Assembly (NCBI RefSeq): GCF_005405585.1
Contig: NZ_BJEQ01000011.1
Span: 1-64,000, forward strand
DNA from: Agarivorans sp. Toyoura001
GTDB lineage: Bacteria > Pseudomonadota > Gammaproteobacteria > Enterobacterales > Celerinatantimonadaceae
DNA: 64,000 nt
Direction of reading: 5' to 3'
Shown here piece by piece: positions 18,144-26,526 of this stretch; position 1 is the first letter of the stretch; the number at the start of each line of letters is the position of its first letter. The position numbers were made by a program, and so were the translations under genes. The notes beneath the pieces are model-generated. The model made no database searches. It was given only the letters and a program-made list of their open reading frames with translations, and was not told where the DNA came from.

Positions 18144-19490
18144 ATGGCCATTTACCCATCTTTTTTACGTAAAATTTTAATGCCCAGCTATGAGGCAATT
18201 AAAGGTAAACAATTACTCAATCACCTAAACGGCTATGAACAACGGCTAACATGGTCTAAAGAACAGTTGTTAGCGCATCAATGGCAAGAGTTACAAAAGC
18301 TGTTGGCTCATGCTTATCAGCATACTCAATATTACCCAAAAGTGTGGGCTGAAGCGGGCATTAACGATCTTAGAGATATTGCCAGCCTAAGCGATTTTCA
18401 GCAGCTGCCGATAGTGACCAAAAACGATATAAAACAGCACTATGCTGAATTTGTATCTGATCTGCATCCTAACAACATCCGCAAATCTACCGGGGGCTCT
18501 ACCGGTCAGCCGTTTCATTTTGAATTAGACCTGAATAGCAATACACGCCGAGAAGCGGTGATGTGGCGTGGTTATGGTTGGTTAGGCGCAGGTTTGGGAC
18601 AAAAAACGCTCTATCTTTGGGGAGCTGATTTAGGTCAACCCTCACGCTTTAAGTTAATCAAAAATGCGCTATACCACGGATTTTATAACCGTAAAATGCT
18701 TAATTCATTTGCTATGAATAACAATAACAAGCAGCAATATGTAGATGACATTAACGTCTACAAACCTACTGCGATGGTGTCTTATGTAAATCCCTTGTTT
18801 GAGTTGGCGCGTTACATTAACGACAACAATATTAAAGTGTGGAAGCCGAGTACTATTTTAACCGGCGCAGAACCATTGCATGATTTTCAGCGCGAAGAAA
18901 TAGAACGGGCATTTAATACGCGGGTTTATAACACCTTTGGTTGTCGCGAGTTCATGCTAATGGCGGCAGATTGCCAAGAACAGCGTAACTTGCATATTAA
19001 TGTGGACCACTTGGTAGTGGAAACCATTGATAGCCAAGGGCAGGCGATTACCGGTAGTAGCGGTGATTTACTGGTGACCGATTTATACAATTATGGCATG
19101 CCTTTGATTCGCTATGTCAACGGTGACAGAGCTACGCTTGTGGAGGACGCATGTAGTTGTGGCAATCCTTTACCTATTATGGCGAGTATTGATGGCCGCA
19201 AGCTCGATATTATTAAGACCCCATCGGGTGGAAGTATTCCCGGGGAATTGTTTCCGCATTTGTTTAAAGAGTTTGCGGGTATTTCGCGCTTCCAAATCAT
19301 TCAACAGCAGATTGATCAAGTGACCATGAAGATTGTGGCTAACGAACAATTTGGTGATAGCGACAAAGCAATGATTACTGAAGAAATCAATAAATACAGC
19401 CACGGTGAGCTGACTTTACACTTCGAGCTAGTGGATGATATTCCGCTTACTGCCAGCGGCAAGCATAGGGTTACTATCTGTGAAGTCTAA
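18144..19490 (+). CDS. CapK/PaaK-like adenylate-forming enzyme
   Basis: This is a member of the phenylacetate-CoA ligase-like branch of adenylate-forming enzymes, often called CapK in capsule clusters. The phosphate-binding loop RKSTGGSTGQPFHFE, the segment YNTFGCREFMLMAADC, and LLVTDLYNYGMPLIRYVNGD with the adenylation Asp are visible, with the late hinge GRKLDIIKTPSGG. Such enzymes activate a carboxylate for transfer to a sugar or a CoA. The true start is taken as ATG 18144, since GGAAG sits six bases before it; the frame extends upstream to a TTG at 18114. It starts a plus-strand run of tightly packed genes. Confidence 0.8.
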   Translation: MAIYPSFLRKILMPSYEAIKGKQLLNHLNGYEQRLTWSKEQLLAHQWQELQKLLAHAYQHTQYYPKVWAEAGINDLRDIASLSDFQQLPIVTKNDIKQHYAEFVSDLHPNNIRKSTGGSTGQPFHFELDLNSNTRREAVMWRGYGWLGAGLGQKTLYLWGADLGQPSRFKLIKNALYHGFYNRKMLNSFAMNNNNKQQYVDDINVYKPTAMVSYVNPLFELARYINDNNIKVWKPSTILTGAEPLHDFQREEIERAFNTRVYNTFGCREFMLMAADCQEQRNLHINVDHLVVETIDSQGQAITGSSGDLLVTDLYNYGMPLIRYVNGDRATLVEDACSCGNPLPIMASIDGRKLDIIKTPSGGSIPGELFPHLFKEFAGISRFQIIQQQIDQVTMKIVANEQFGDSDKAMITEEINKYSHGELTLHFELVDDIPLTASGKHRVTICEV

Positions 19491-20607
19491 TCCTGCAATG
19501 GTGATCATTACCAACTTGTACCCACTGCCGTGGGAACCCAATCGAGCTAAGTTTAATCATCAACAGTTTGAACTGCTTAAATCCGAATACGCATTAAGCA
19601 TTTTGGTGCCAGTGGCGTTTCCAGAATGGTTTAAACACCGCAAGCAGATTACTCAAAGTGACGCAGTACGTTACCTACCGTACTTTTATACACCTAAAAT
19701 AGGCCGCCGCTTTTATAGCGTTATGATGTTTTTGTCGCTGTTAATTCACAGTGGTTTTTGGTTAAAGCGCAAGCAAGCTAAGATTATAATGGCTAGCTGG
19801 GCATTTCCTGAGGCGGTGGCAAGCAGTTGGTTGGCTAAGCTGTTTGGCGCGCGTTTTTTCTTTAAGGTTCATGGTAGTGATATAAACCAACTGGCCAAAG
19901 ACCCTGCTCGAGCCAAACAGATTAAACATGCTAGTCAAAATGCCTTAGGTATATTGTCTGTCTCTCAAGCGCTAGCCAAAGAAATGGCAAGCTTGGGTAT
20001 TAACCAAGAAAAGGTATCGGTGATTTACAACGGTGTTGACCATCAAAAATTTGGGGTGGATACCAAAAGACCTTTTGCTCAAAATTACTTACTTTATGTG
20101 GGTAACTTAAAAGTAGATAAAGGGGTGACCGAGCTTTATCAGGGTTTTACTGAAGTGGCTGAGCAACATCCTGAGTTACAATTAGTCTATGCAGGCACGG
20201 GTGCAATGAAAGCCACTATTGAGCAACAGGCCAAGGCCGATGGTTTAGCAGAACGTGTTCACTTTTTGGGTTCCGTGCAACATGCTCTGTTACCTGCCTG
20301 GATTAGCCATGCCCAATTGTTAGCGCTGCCTAGTTATGCTGAGGGAGTGCCTAACGTAGTATTAGAAGCAATGGCTTGCGGTACCCCAGTTTTAGCAACG
20401 ACTGTAGGTGGGATCCCTGAGGTGATGGATGCATCTCAATGCGGGGTGTTGATTCCTCCTAAAGATGCTGCAGCGGTAGCGGCAGGATTAACCAAAATAC
20501 TTACTAGTGACTGGGACAAACAAGCCATAAAACAGCATGCAAGTCGTTTTTCTTGGCAGGTTAATCAGCAGCTGTTTTTAAGCATGTTGAAAAATGGCGA
20601 AGCTTAA
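19480..20607 (+). CDS. Family 4 glycosyltransferase
   Basis: This is a GT-B enzyme with the N-terminal segment ITNLYPLPWEPNRAKFNHQQ, the inter-domain region ISVIYNGVDHQKF-like text (VSVIYNGVDHQKFG), LLYVGNLKVDKGV and the nucleotide-binding ALPSYAEGVPNVVLEAMACGTPV near residue 300. It matches the exosortase-cluster GT4 proteins. The start is placed at GTG 19480, which overlaps the end of the CapK-like gene by 11 bases; ATG 19498 is an alternative, and the frame runs open to 19435 without a ribosome site. It would add a hexose or deoxyhexose from a nucleotide sugar in the cytoplasm. Confidence 0.83.
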   Translation: MKSNPAMVIITNLYPLPWEPNRAKFNHQQFELLKSEYALSILVPVAFPEWFKHRKQITQSDAVRYLPYFYTPKIGRRFYSVMMFLSLLIHSGFWLKRKQAKIIMASWAFPEAVASSWLAKLFGARFFFKVHGSDINQLAKDPARAKQIKHASQNALGILSVSQALAKEMASLGINQEKVSVIYNGVDHQKFGVDTKRPFAQNYLLYVGNLKVDKGVTELYQGFTEVAEQHPELQLVYAGTGAMKATIEQQAKADGLAERVHFLGSVQHALLPAWISHAQLLALPSYAEGVPNVVLEAMACGTPVLATTVGGIPEVMDASQCGVLIPPKDAAAVAAGLTKILTSDWDKQAIKQHASRFSWQVNQQLFLSMLKNGEA

Positions 20608-20706
20608 AAAGATAAGTTAATGAATTGCTGGGGCTAAGCTGGTATTTTGTTACACTGAACAGCTTGTTTTAACGTGATGTGATTGGCTCAAACGGATTTG
20701 TAGTTG

Positions 20707-21339
20707 ATGTTAAGTAAGATCAAATATCTTATACGAGATAAAGTTTTACCAGACCGATGGTTTTTGATAAAAAAAAGCGCGCAACAGCCGGCTTTATATC
20801 TCACCTTCGACGATGGTCCTCACCCCGAGTTTACTGGTGAGCTTCTGGAACTGTTAAACGCACATAAAGCAAAAGCAACCTTTTTTTCTATGGGAATCAG
20901 GCTCGAGCGTTGTCCTAGTTTGGGATTACGTATTGTTCAAGAGGGTCACGCCCTCGCGAATCACTCCTACAATCATCCACGTTTTGACCATATCTCTATT
21001 ACTGAACGTAATCAGCAAATTGAAAAAACTAACAGCGCGATTAAGCAGCTAACTAATACTGATTGTCGCTTATTTCGTTCGCCGCAAGGCCGTTGGGATT
21101 CTTCTTTACTCGGTTATTTGATTCGCCGTGGTATTACCGCTGTGCATTGGAGCCGTGATTCTCTTGATTATAAAAAAGAACCTACCGAGCAATTGATAAA
21201 ACGTTTTAACGACCAGCCTGTTACTGCTGGCGATATAATTTTATTTCATGATGACAATAACTTGTGTATAGACGCATTAGCGGTGCTTATTCCGCAATGG
21301 CAAGCACAAGGTTTTGAACTTAAAGCACTGGAGAGCTAA
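20707..21339 (+). CDS. NodB-type polysaccharide deacetylase (short)
   Basis: This 210-residue protein is a NodB homology domain with motif 1 YLTFDDGPHPEFT (catalytic Asp pair), motif 2 ANHSYNHPRFD (metal-binding His), motif 3 RLFRSPQGRWD, and motif 4/5 HWSRDSLDYKK with IILFHDDNN. It would remove acetyl groups from N-acetylated sugars. There is no signal peptide, so it may act on cytoplasmic intermediates. ATG 20707 is preferred over the TTG three bases earlier, with GGAT nine bases upstream. It is six bases before the next glycosyltransferase. Confidence 0.87.
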   Translation: MLSKIKYLIRDKVLPDRWFLIKKSAQQPALYLTFDDGPHPEFTGELLELLNAHKAKATFFSMGIRLERCPSLGLRIVQEGHALANHSYNHPRFDHISITERNQQIEKTNSAIKQLTNTDCRLFRSPQGRWDSSLLGYLIRRGITAVHWSRDSLDYKKEPTEQLIKRFNDQPVTAGDIILFHDDNNLCIDALAVLIPQWQAQGFELKALES

Positions 21340-21345
21340 GTTAAA

Positions 21346-22551
21346 ATGAATATTTTATTCCACCATCGTACACGTGGCAGAGGTGCCGAAGGCGTACATA
21401 TTCGTGGGGTGGTAAAAGGGCTGAGAGAGTTAGGCCATAAAGTGAGTATTCTGTCGTTACCCGGTGCTGACCCAGAAGAAGAGCTACCTACCACTCCAGG
21501 GCCAAAAGAAGCTTCGGCGCAGTCCAGCAGCGCGGCGAAACCTCCTGTAAAGAAAGGGTTATTTTCTCGTTTAACAGAGTTAACCAAGTATACCCCCGAG
21601 TTTGTGTTCGAATTATTTGAGTTGGCTTTTAATCTGCTTGCATGGTGGCGTTTACGTAAAACGGTTAAGCAGCAAAATATCGAACTTATTTACGAGCGTT
21701 ACTCGTTGTTTATGTTTGCTAGTGTGTGGTGGGCTAAAAGGCACAATATTCCGATCGTGTTGGAGATTAATGACTCTTGTTTGGTACATCGTGTGCGAGA
21801 GCTGTTTTTTCAACGCTTTGCCCGCTCGGTAGAACGTTGGATCTTTAGTAATGCGACTGGATTAGTATTTATTTCTAGCCGTTTCCAGCAAGTCGCGCAA
21901 GATGCCTACCCTGATATCGCTCCCTCGGTTATTTCGCCGAATGCCGCTGACTTAGACCAGTTTGTAATAGATAAACCCGCTGCCCAACAACTACGCGAAA
22001 AGCTTAAGGTAGAAGACAAGGTAGTTGTGGGGTATGTGGGGGCATTTGTGCATTGGCACGGCATTGATTGGTTTGTTGACCTAATAGCAGAGCGCCTTAA
22101 AGATTATCCCAATATAGTGCTGTTGCTGGTGGGTGACGGAGCCTGTTACGACAGTATCAAGCAACGCATTGCCAGTGCTGGGGCTGAATCGCAAATTATT
22201 ATGCCAGGGCGAGTCGCTCATGACCAAGTACCCACGTATTTGTCGGCGATGGATTTTGGTATTTTACCCGACTCAAATGATTATGGCTCGCCCATGAAGT
22301 TGTTTGAATTTATGGCTATGGGTAAAGGTATGGTAGCACCAGACTTTACCCCTATTGATGAAGTAGTAGCAGACGGCGAAACCAGTTGGTTATTTAAAGC
22401 CAATGACCGTGAAGCTTGTGTTGAGAAAGTATTAGCCTTATCTGCGCAGCCAGATCAACAACAGTTAGTGGGCGAACAAGCGCGCGCCTATATAGAGCGC
22501 GAAAGGCAATGGCGCCACAACGCTGAACAACTATTAACATTGGTGAAATGA
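21346..22551 (+). CDS. Family 4 glycosyltransferase, exosortase-locus type
   Basis: This is a GT-B glycosyltransferase with NILFHHRTRGRGAEGVHIRGVV at the N-terminus, a proline- and alanine-rich linker at residues 40-70, VISPNAADLDQF, VVGYVGAFVHWHGIDWFVD, and the donor-binding ILPDSNDYGSPMKLFEFMAMGK. The opening resembles the sugar transferases found in PEP-CTERM/EpsH loci. It ends with an ATGA overlap with the following acetyltransferase gene, which indicates translational coupling. Confidence 0.85.
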   Translation: MNILFHHRTRGRGAEGVHIRGVVKGLRELGHKVSILSLPGADPEEELPTTPGPKEASAQSSSAAKPPVKKGLFSRLTELTKYTPEFVFELFELAFNLLAWWRLRKTVKQQNIELIYERYSLFMFASVWWAKRHNIPIVLEINDSCLVHRVRELFFQRFARSVERWIFSNATGLVFISSRFQQVAQDAYPDIAPSVISPNAADLDQFVIDKPAAQQLREKLKVEDKVVVGYVGAFVHWHGIDWFVDLIAERLKDYPNIVLLLVGDGACYDSIKQRIASAGAESQIIMPGRVAHDQVPTYLSAMDFGILPDSNDYGSPMKLFEFMAMGKGMVAPDFTPIDEVVADGETSWLFKANDREACVEKVLALSAQPDQQQLVGEQARAYIERERQWRHNAEQLLTLVK

Positions 22552-23075
22552 TGGAACGATTGAAAGCTGATTTCCGCCGAAAACAAGAAATTTTTAAGGA
22601 AGACGGTGCTGATGTGAGCATGTTGCGAGTAGTGATGGCTGACGGTTCAAGTGCCAATATCCTTTACCGCTGTATGCGCTGGTTTGCCACTCATCGTTTA
22701 GGTTTAGTAGCGTACTTTTTTCAATGCTTGAATAAGTTTATCAATGGCTGCGTTATTGGCAGTGGAGCTGAGTTTGGCCCGGGTTTTGTGATTATGCATC
22801 CGGTAGGCATTGTGATTAATTCCAAAGTGCAAGGTGAAGTGAACATCACCTTAGAAAGTGGGGTGGTCATTGGTGATGAAAAAGGCAAATCTCCGCGCTT
22901 AGGCTCGAACATTTTTGTCGGCGCTGGCGCTAAAATAATTGGTGATTTACGCGTTGCTGATAAGGTGAAAATTGGTGCCAATGCAGTACTCACTAAATCG
23001 GCAGAAGAGGGCGCGACCATGCTAGGGATTCCTGCGCGTCGGTATCAGCGAACAACCGAACAAGCGGAGCAATAG
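22548..23075 (+). CDS. Serine acetyltransferase-like hexapeptide-repeat transferase
   Basis: This 175-residue left-handed beta-helix protein has hexapeptide repeats (INGCVIGSGAEFGPGFVIMHPVGIVINS, GVVIGDEKG, NIFVGAGAKIIGDLRVADKVKIGANAVL) and the catalytic His in the MHPVG segment near residue 83. It resembles CysE-like serine acetyltransferases but is shorter and embedded in polysaccharide genes, so it more likely O-acetylates a sugar. It overlaps the upstream glycosyltransferase by four bases and is followed after two bases by the next one. Confidence 0.82.
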   Translation: MMERLKADFRRKQEIFKEDGADVSMLRVVMADGSSANILYRCMRWFATHRLGLVAYFFQCLNKFINGCVIGSGAEFGPGFVIMHPVGIVINSKVQGEVNITLESGVVIGDEKGKSPRLGSNIFVGAGAKIIGDLRVADKVKIGANAVLTKSAEEGATMLGIPARRYQRTTEQAEQ

Positions 23076-23077
23076 TC

Positions 23078-24250
23078 ATGGAGCTAATTTTTTGGATTGC
23101 GGTTGCTCTCATCGCTTATAGTTATGTAATTTACCCCTTAGTATTGCTGGTTGTGAGTGGTATTAAACAAGCTATTCGGGATACTCGCTATTTGTGGCGT
23201 CGTCATGAACGTCGTTCTGATGAGCCCGAAAACTGGCCTTCAGTATCAATTATTATTGCCGCCTACAACGAAGAGCAATGCCTGCAACAGCGCATCGATA
23301 ACCTACTGCAGCTTAATTACCCTAAAGATAAACTAACCATTCATATTGGTTCTGATGGTAGTACTGATTCTAGCGCCGACATTTTAACGGCAGTAGACGC
23401 TAGCCACTTTAAGGCCCATATTTTTGAGCAAAACCGCGGCAAAATAAATGTGCTTAATGATCTCGTTGAACTGGCCGAAGATTCGATTTTGGTGATGTCT
23501 GATGCAAACACACATTTTGAAGCCGATGCGATTGAGAATTTGGTCCGTCATTTCGATAGCGACGATATTGGAGCTGTATGTGGTGAGTTGCATTTAGTCG
23601 ACTCTGAATCAAAAGATAACAAAGACGGTATATACTGGCGTTATGAGCAAATGCTTAAGTTTCATGAGTCCCGTCTTGGTGCGTTACTTGGAGCGAATGG
23701 CGCTATTTATGCGATTGCTAAACCGCTCTATCAAGCCCTGCCAGCCAACACGATTGTTGATGACTTTATGATTGTTATGAACGTATCTAAAGTAGGCAAA
23801 AAGGTCTTATATGAGCCAAACGCAGTGGCTTACGAAGAAGTGGCTCCTTCACTTCATGACGAAGAAAAGCGTCGTATTCGAATTGGTACTGGTAACTATC
23901 AAGCTTTCACACGTTGTTTATGGGCGCTAAACCCTTTACAAGGTGCACGTTTCTTTTCTTACCTTAGCCATAAGGTGTTGCGCTGGTTTACTCCGCATTT
24001 AATGCTAGTGGCGCTTGTCTCTAATGTACTTTTAGTCAAAGAAGCATGGTACGCCGGCCTATTGGCCATTCAAATCGCCGGCTACTTAGTCGCTGCGTGG
24101 GGAAATAGCCGGAGTAAGCAGGGAAAAAGCCTACCCGGTAGTATCGCTTTTTTAACTTTTTTTGTATCAATGAACATGGCTTTATTAAAAGGCTTTTACT
24201 CATTCTTGTTTAAAAATGTGCAAGGCACATGGCAAAGGACTTCACGGTGA
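23078..24250 (+). CDS. Membrane family 2 glycosyltransferase
   Basis: This 390-residue enzyme has one N-terminal membrane helix and two or three C-terminal helices around a GT-A domain: SIIIAAYNEEQCLQQRI near residue 60, HIGSDGSTDSS, MSDANTHFEAD with a DxD-like metal site, and VVDDFMIVMNVSKVGKK followed by EKRRIRIGTGNYQAFTR, analogous to the QxxRW region of processive synthases. It may polymerise or transfer sugars across the membrane. It couples to the next gene through a GTGA overlap. Confidence 0.85.
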   Translation: MELIFWIAVALIAYSYVIYPLVLLVVSGIKQAIRDTRYLWRRHERRSDEPENWPSVSIIIAAYNEEQCLQQRIDNLLQLNYPKDKLTIHIGSDGSTDSSADILTAVDASHFKAHIFEQNRGKINVLNDLVELAEDSILVMSDANTHFEADAIENLVRHFDSDDIGAVCGELHLVDSESKDNKDGIYWRYEQMLKFHESRLGALLGANGAIYAIAKPLYQALPANTIVDDFMIVMNVSKVGKKVLYEPNAVAYEEVAPSLHDEEKRRIRIGTGNYQAFTRCLWALNPLQGARFFSYLSHKVLRWFTPHLMLVALVSNVLLVKEAWYAGLLAIQIAGYLVAAWGNSRSKQGKSLPGSIAFLTFFVSMNMALLKGFYSFLFKNVQGTWQRTSR

Positions 24251-25437
24251 TCATCTTTTCTATTTTCTTATTGCTGGCGCTGCTTGGGGCTGCGTTGGTA
24301 ACCCTTATTATTCGCAAAAAACACATGCATTTGTGGTTGTCTCACTATTTAAAGCAAAAGTTTAGGCCGAAAGCTCATTTTGAAGGGCCAACGCATGTTT
24401 TGTTCTGTTTTGTTGACCACTACGAGCCGCAGTGGGGCAAGAATATTAGCTTGGAACAAGAACGAGCTAGGGTTGACCGGTGGTTTAACGAGTACCCAGA
24501 AGTTGCGGGCAAACACCAAGATGCAGACGGCTGCTTCCCTAAGCATTCCTTTTTCTACCCAGAAGAAGAATACCGATTTGAACATTTAGCCAAAGTAGCC
24601 GATTTATGTGCACGAGGCTTTGGTGAGATTGAAATTCACTTACATCATGACGATGATACCAGTGATAATCTGCGTAAAACCCTAGAAGGTTTCACTGAGT
24701 TATTACACGAGAAACATGGGGCTTTTGTCCGTTGTGAAACCACTGGAAAGTTGCAGTATGCCTTTATTCACGGAAATTGGACCTTGGATAACTCTCACCC
24801 CGACGGAAAGCTTTGTGGGGTAAATGATGAGCTAATTGTACTAAGAGAAACCGGTTGTTTTGTCGACTACACTTTCCCATCAGCACCGAGTGTTACGCAA
24901 CCAGCAACGGTTAATGCTATTTATTACGCTAAAGATGACCCACATGCGCCTAAATCTCACAATACCGGCAAAATGGTGAAAGTAGGTGGTGAAACTTGGG
25001 GTGATTTGATGTTGATTAATGGCCCCTTAGATTTGAACTGGAAAGCCCGCAAAAAGGGGATCTTCCCACAAATTGAGAATTCCGATATCCGTACCAGCAT
25101 GATGCCGACCAAAGACCGCGTAGATTTATGGGTCAATGCCAATATCCATGTTGAGGGCCGTCCTGAATGGCGTTTCATCAAGATCCATACTCATGGTACT
25201 CAAGAAGCAGACATGCCAACCTTATTAGGTAAACCTTTCGATGATATGTGTAGCTACCTAGAGAGCAAGTATAATGACGGTAGCAACTACGTATTGCATT
25301 ATGTGTCGGCGAGAGAAATGTACAACATGGCCAAAGCGGCAGAAGCTGGTGAAACAGGTAATCCGCACCTTTATAGGGATTATGTGGTTAAAGCGCCACA
25401 CTATAAAACCTTAGAAGAGCATGCCGATGCTGAGTAG
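24247..25437 (+). CDS. Polysaccharide deacetylase-like (beta/alpha-barrel) membrane-anchored protein
   Basis: This is an unfamiliar protein of about 396 residues with an N-terminal membrane anchor and a soluble domain. It keeps traces of the NodB/glycosyl hydrolase-deacetylase barrel: FCFVDHYEPQWG at strand 1, EIEIHLHHDDDT with possible metal ligands, FIHGNWTLDNS, and FIKIHTHGTQEA near the end. It probably acts on the exopolysaccharide at the periplasmic face, but the reaction is not proven. Start GTG 24247 is preferred because AAAGGA lies eight bases upstream and it gives a four-base overlap with the previous stop. An ATG at 24229 is also in frame. Confidence 0.6.
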   Translation: MIIFSIFLLLALLGAALVTLIIRKKHMHLWLSHYLKQKFRPKAHFEGPTHVLFCFVDHYEPQWGKNISLEQERARVDRWFNEYPEVAGKHQDADGCFPKHSFFYPEEEYRFEHLAKVADLCARGFGEIEIHLHHDDDTSDNLRKTLEGFTELLHEKHGAFVRCETTGKLQYAFIHGNWTLDNSHPDGKLCGVNDELIVLRETGCFVDYTFPSAPSVTQPATVNAIYYAKDDPHAPKSHNTGKMVKVGGETWGDLMLINGPLDLNWKARKKGIFPQIENSDIRTSMMPTKDRVDLWVNANIHVEGRPEWRFIKIHTHGTQEADMPTLLGKPFDDMCSYLESKYNDGSNYVLHYVSAREMYNMAKAAEAGETGNPHLYRDYVVKAPHYKTLEEHADAE

Positions 25438-26434
25438 AGCCAAAATAAGGCAGTTCTTATTTGGTGCTCGTACCGTTTCTGATAAGCGCTGGCAGCAGCG
25501 TTCACCAGGGGTGTATGTATTTAATTATCACCGGATTGGCGATGCTCGCTTTAGCGAGTTTGATCCCAATGTTTTTAGCTGCACATCAGAACAGTTTGAG
25601 CAGCATTTACGTTTCTACAAACAAGAGTTCACGGTAGTAAATGAATCTGAGTTACTCAGCCTATTAGATTCGAATAAACCGATTACCAAGCCTTATGCAT
25701 TGATTACTTTTGATGATGGCTATATCGATAGTTACCAGCATGCTTTTCCTTTGCTTAAAAAGCATGATTTAAGCGCTGTGTTTTTTGTGGTGACCGAATA
25801 TACCGATGGCGGAAGTTTTGCCTGGTGGGATGAAGTTGCCTGGCTGGTTAAGCATTGCCAGCTTAGCCAGTTAAAACTAGAACATTGGCCTGATGCGGTT
25901 GATTTAACTGGCAAAAATGAAACTCAAAATATTCGTAAAGTGCTGTATGCCTTTAAAGCTGATCAGCAGTTTTCGATGGATGAAAAGTTAGCTCAACTTA
26001 GAGTGATATGCAAAGCGCCCGTTTTGCCCGGCTCCAACAGTTTGTTTGCTAATTGGCAACAGCTTAAGGAGATGGCTGATGCTGGGATGACGATAGGATC
26101 GCATACTCAAAGTCATCCAATTTTGGCTCACTTAACGCCGCAGCAACAACGTATAGAGTTGCATGAGTCGCGTATCTTTATTCAAGACCAGTTGAGCAAC
26201 TCAGTGAGTATGTTAGCGTATCCCGTTGGCAGAACGGATAGCTTTACTGAGCAGACCCAAGAGATGGCTAAGCAATGCGGCTATCGTCTCGCATTTTCTT
26301 TTATGAACGGGATTAACACTAAGCTGACAGAGCAAAGTGCGTACTCACTAAAGCGTATTTCAGTTGATGGCAATAAATCCGTAGACTCGCTTAAAGTTCA
26401 AGTGATGGCGTTGCATGACAAGTTAGCGCGTTAG
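25427..26434 (+). CDS. Polysaccharide deacetylase (exosortase-locus type)
   Basis: This NodB-family protein has VYVFNYHRIGD near the N-terminus, ALITFDDGYIDSYQHAFPLL with the catalytic Asp, GSHTQSHPILAHLTPQQ with the metal His pair, and MLAYPVGRTDSF near residue 265. The layout resembles the larger deacetylases of polysaccharide clusters (for example the XrtA-system deacetylase). ATG 25427 is favoured over 25421 because AGAAGAG is seven bases before it. The gene overlaps the previous one by 11 bases and ends the tightly packed run that began at 18144. Confidence 0.85.
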   Translation: MLSRAKIRQFLFGARTVSDKRWQQRSPGVYVFNYHRIGDARFSEFDPNVFSCTSEQFEQHLRFYKQEFTVVNESELLSLLDSNKPITKPYALITFDDGYIDSYQHAFPLLKKHDLSAVFFVVTEYTDGGSFAWWDEVAWLVKHCQLSQLKLEHWPDAVDLTGKNETQNIRKVLYAFKADQQFSMDEKLAQLRVICKAPVLPGSNSLFANWQQLKEMADAGMTIGSHTQSHPILAHLTPQQQRIELHESRIFIQDQLSNSVSMLAYPVGRTDSFTEQTQEMAKQCGYRLAFSFMNGINTKLTEQSAYSLKRISVDGNKSVDSLKVQVMALHDKLAR

Positions 26435-26526
26435 CGGGCTAATTTGCCGACTTTCTTGATTTGCACTTTACTTGATGAGCGACCGTTTTTCTTGGCCTCG
26501 TTTAGTCATAATCAGGAATGGTAGAA

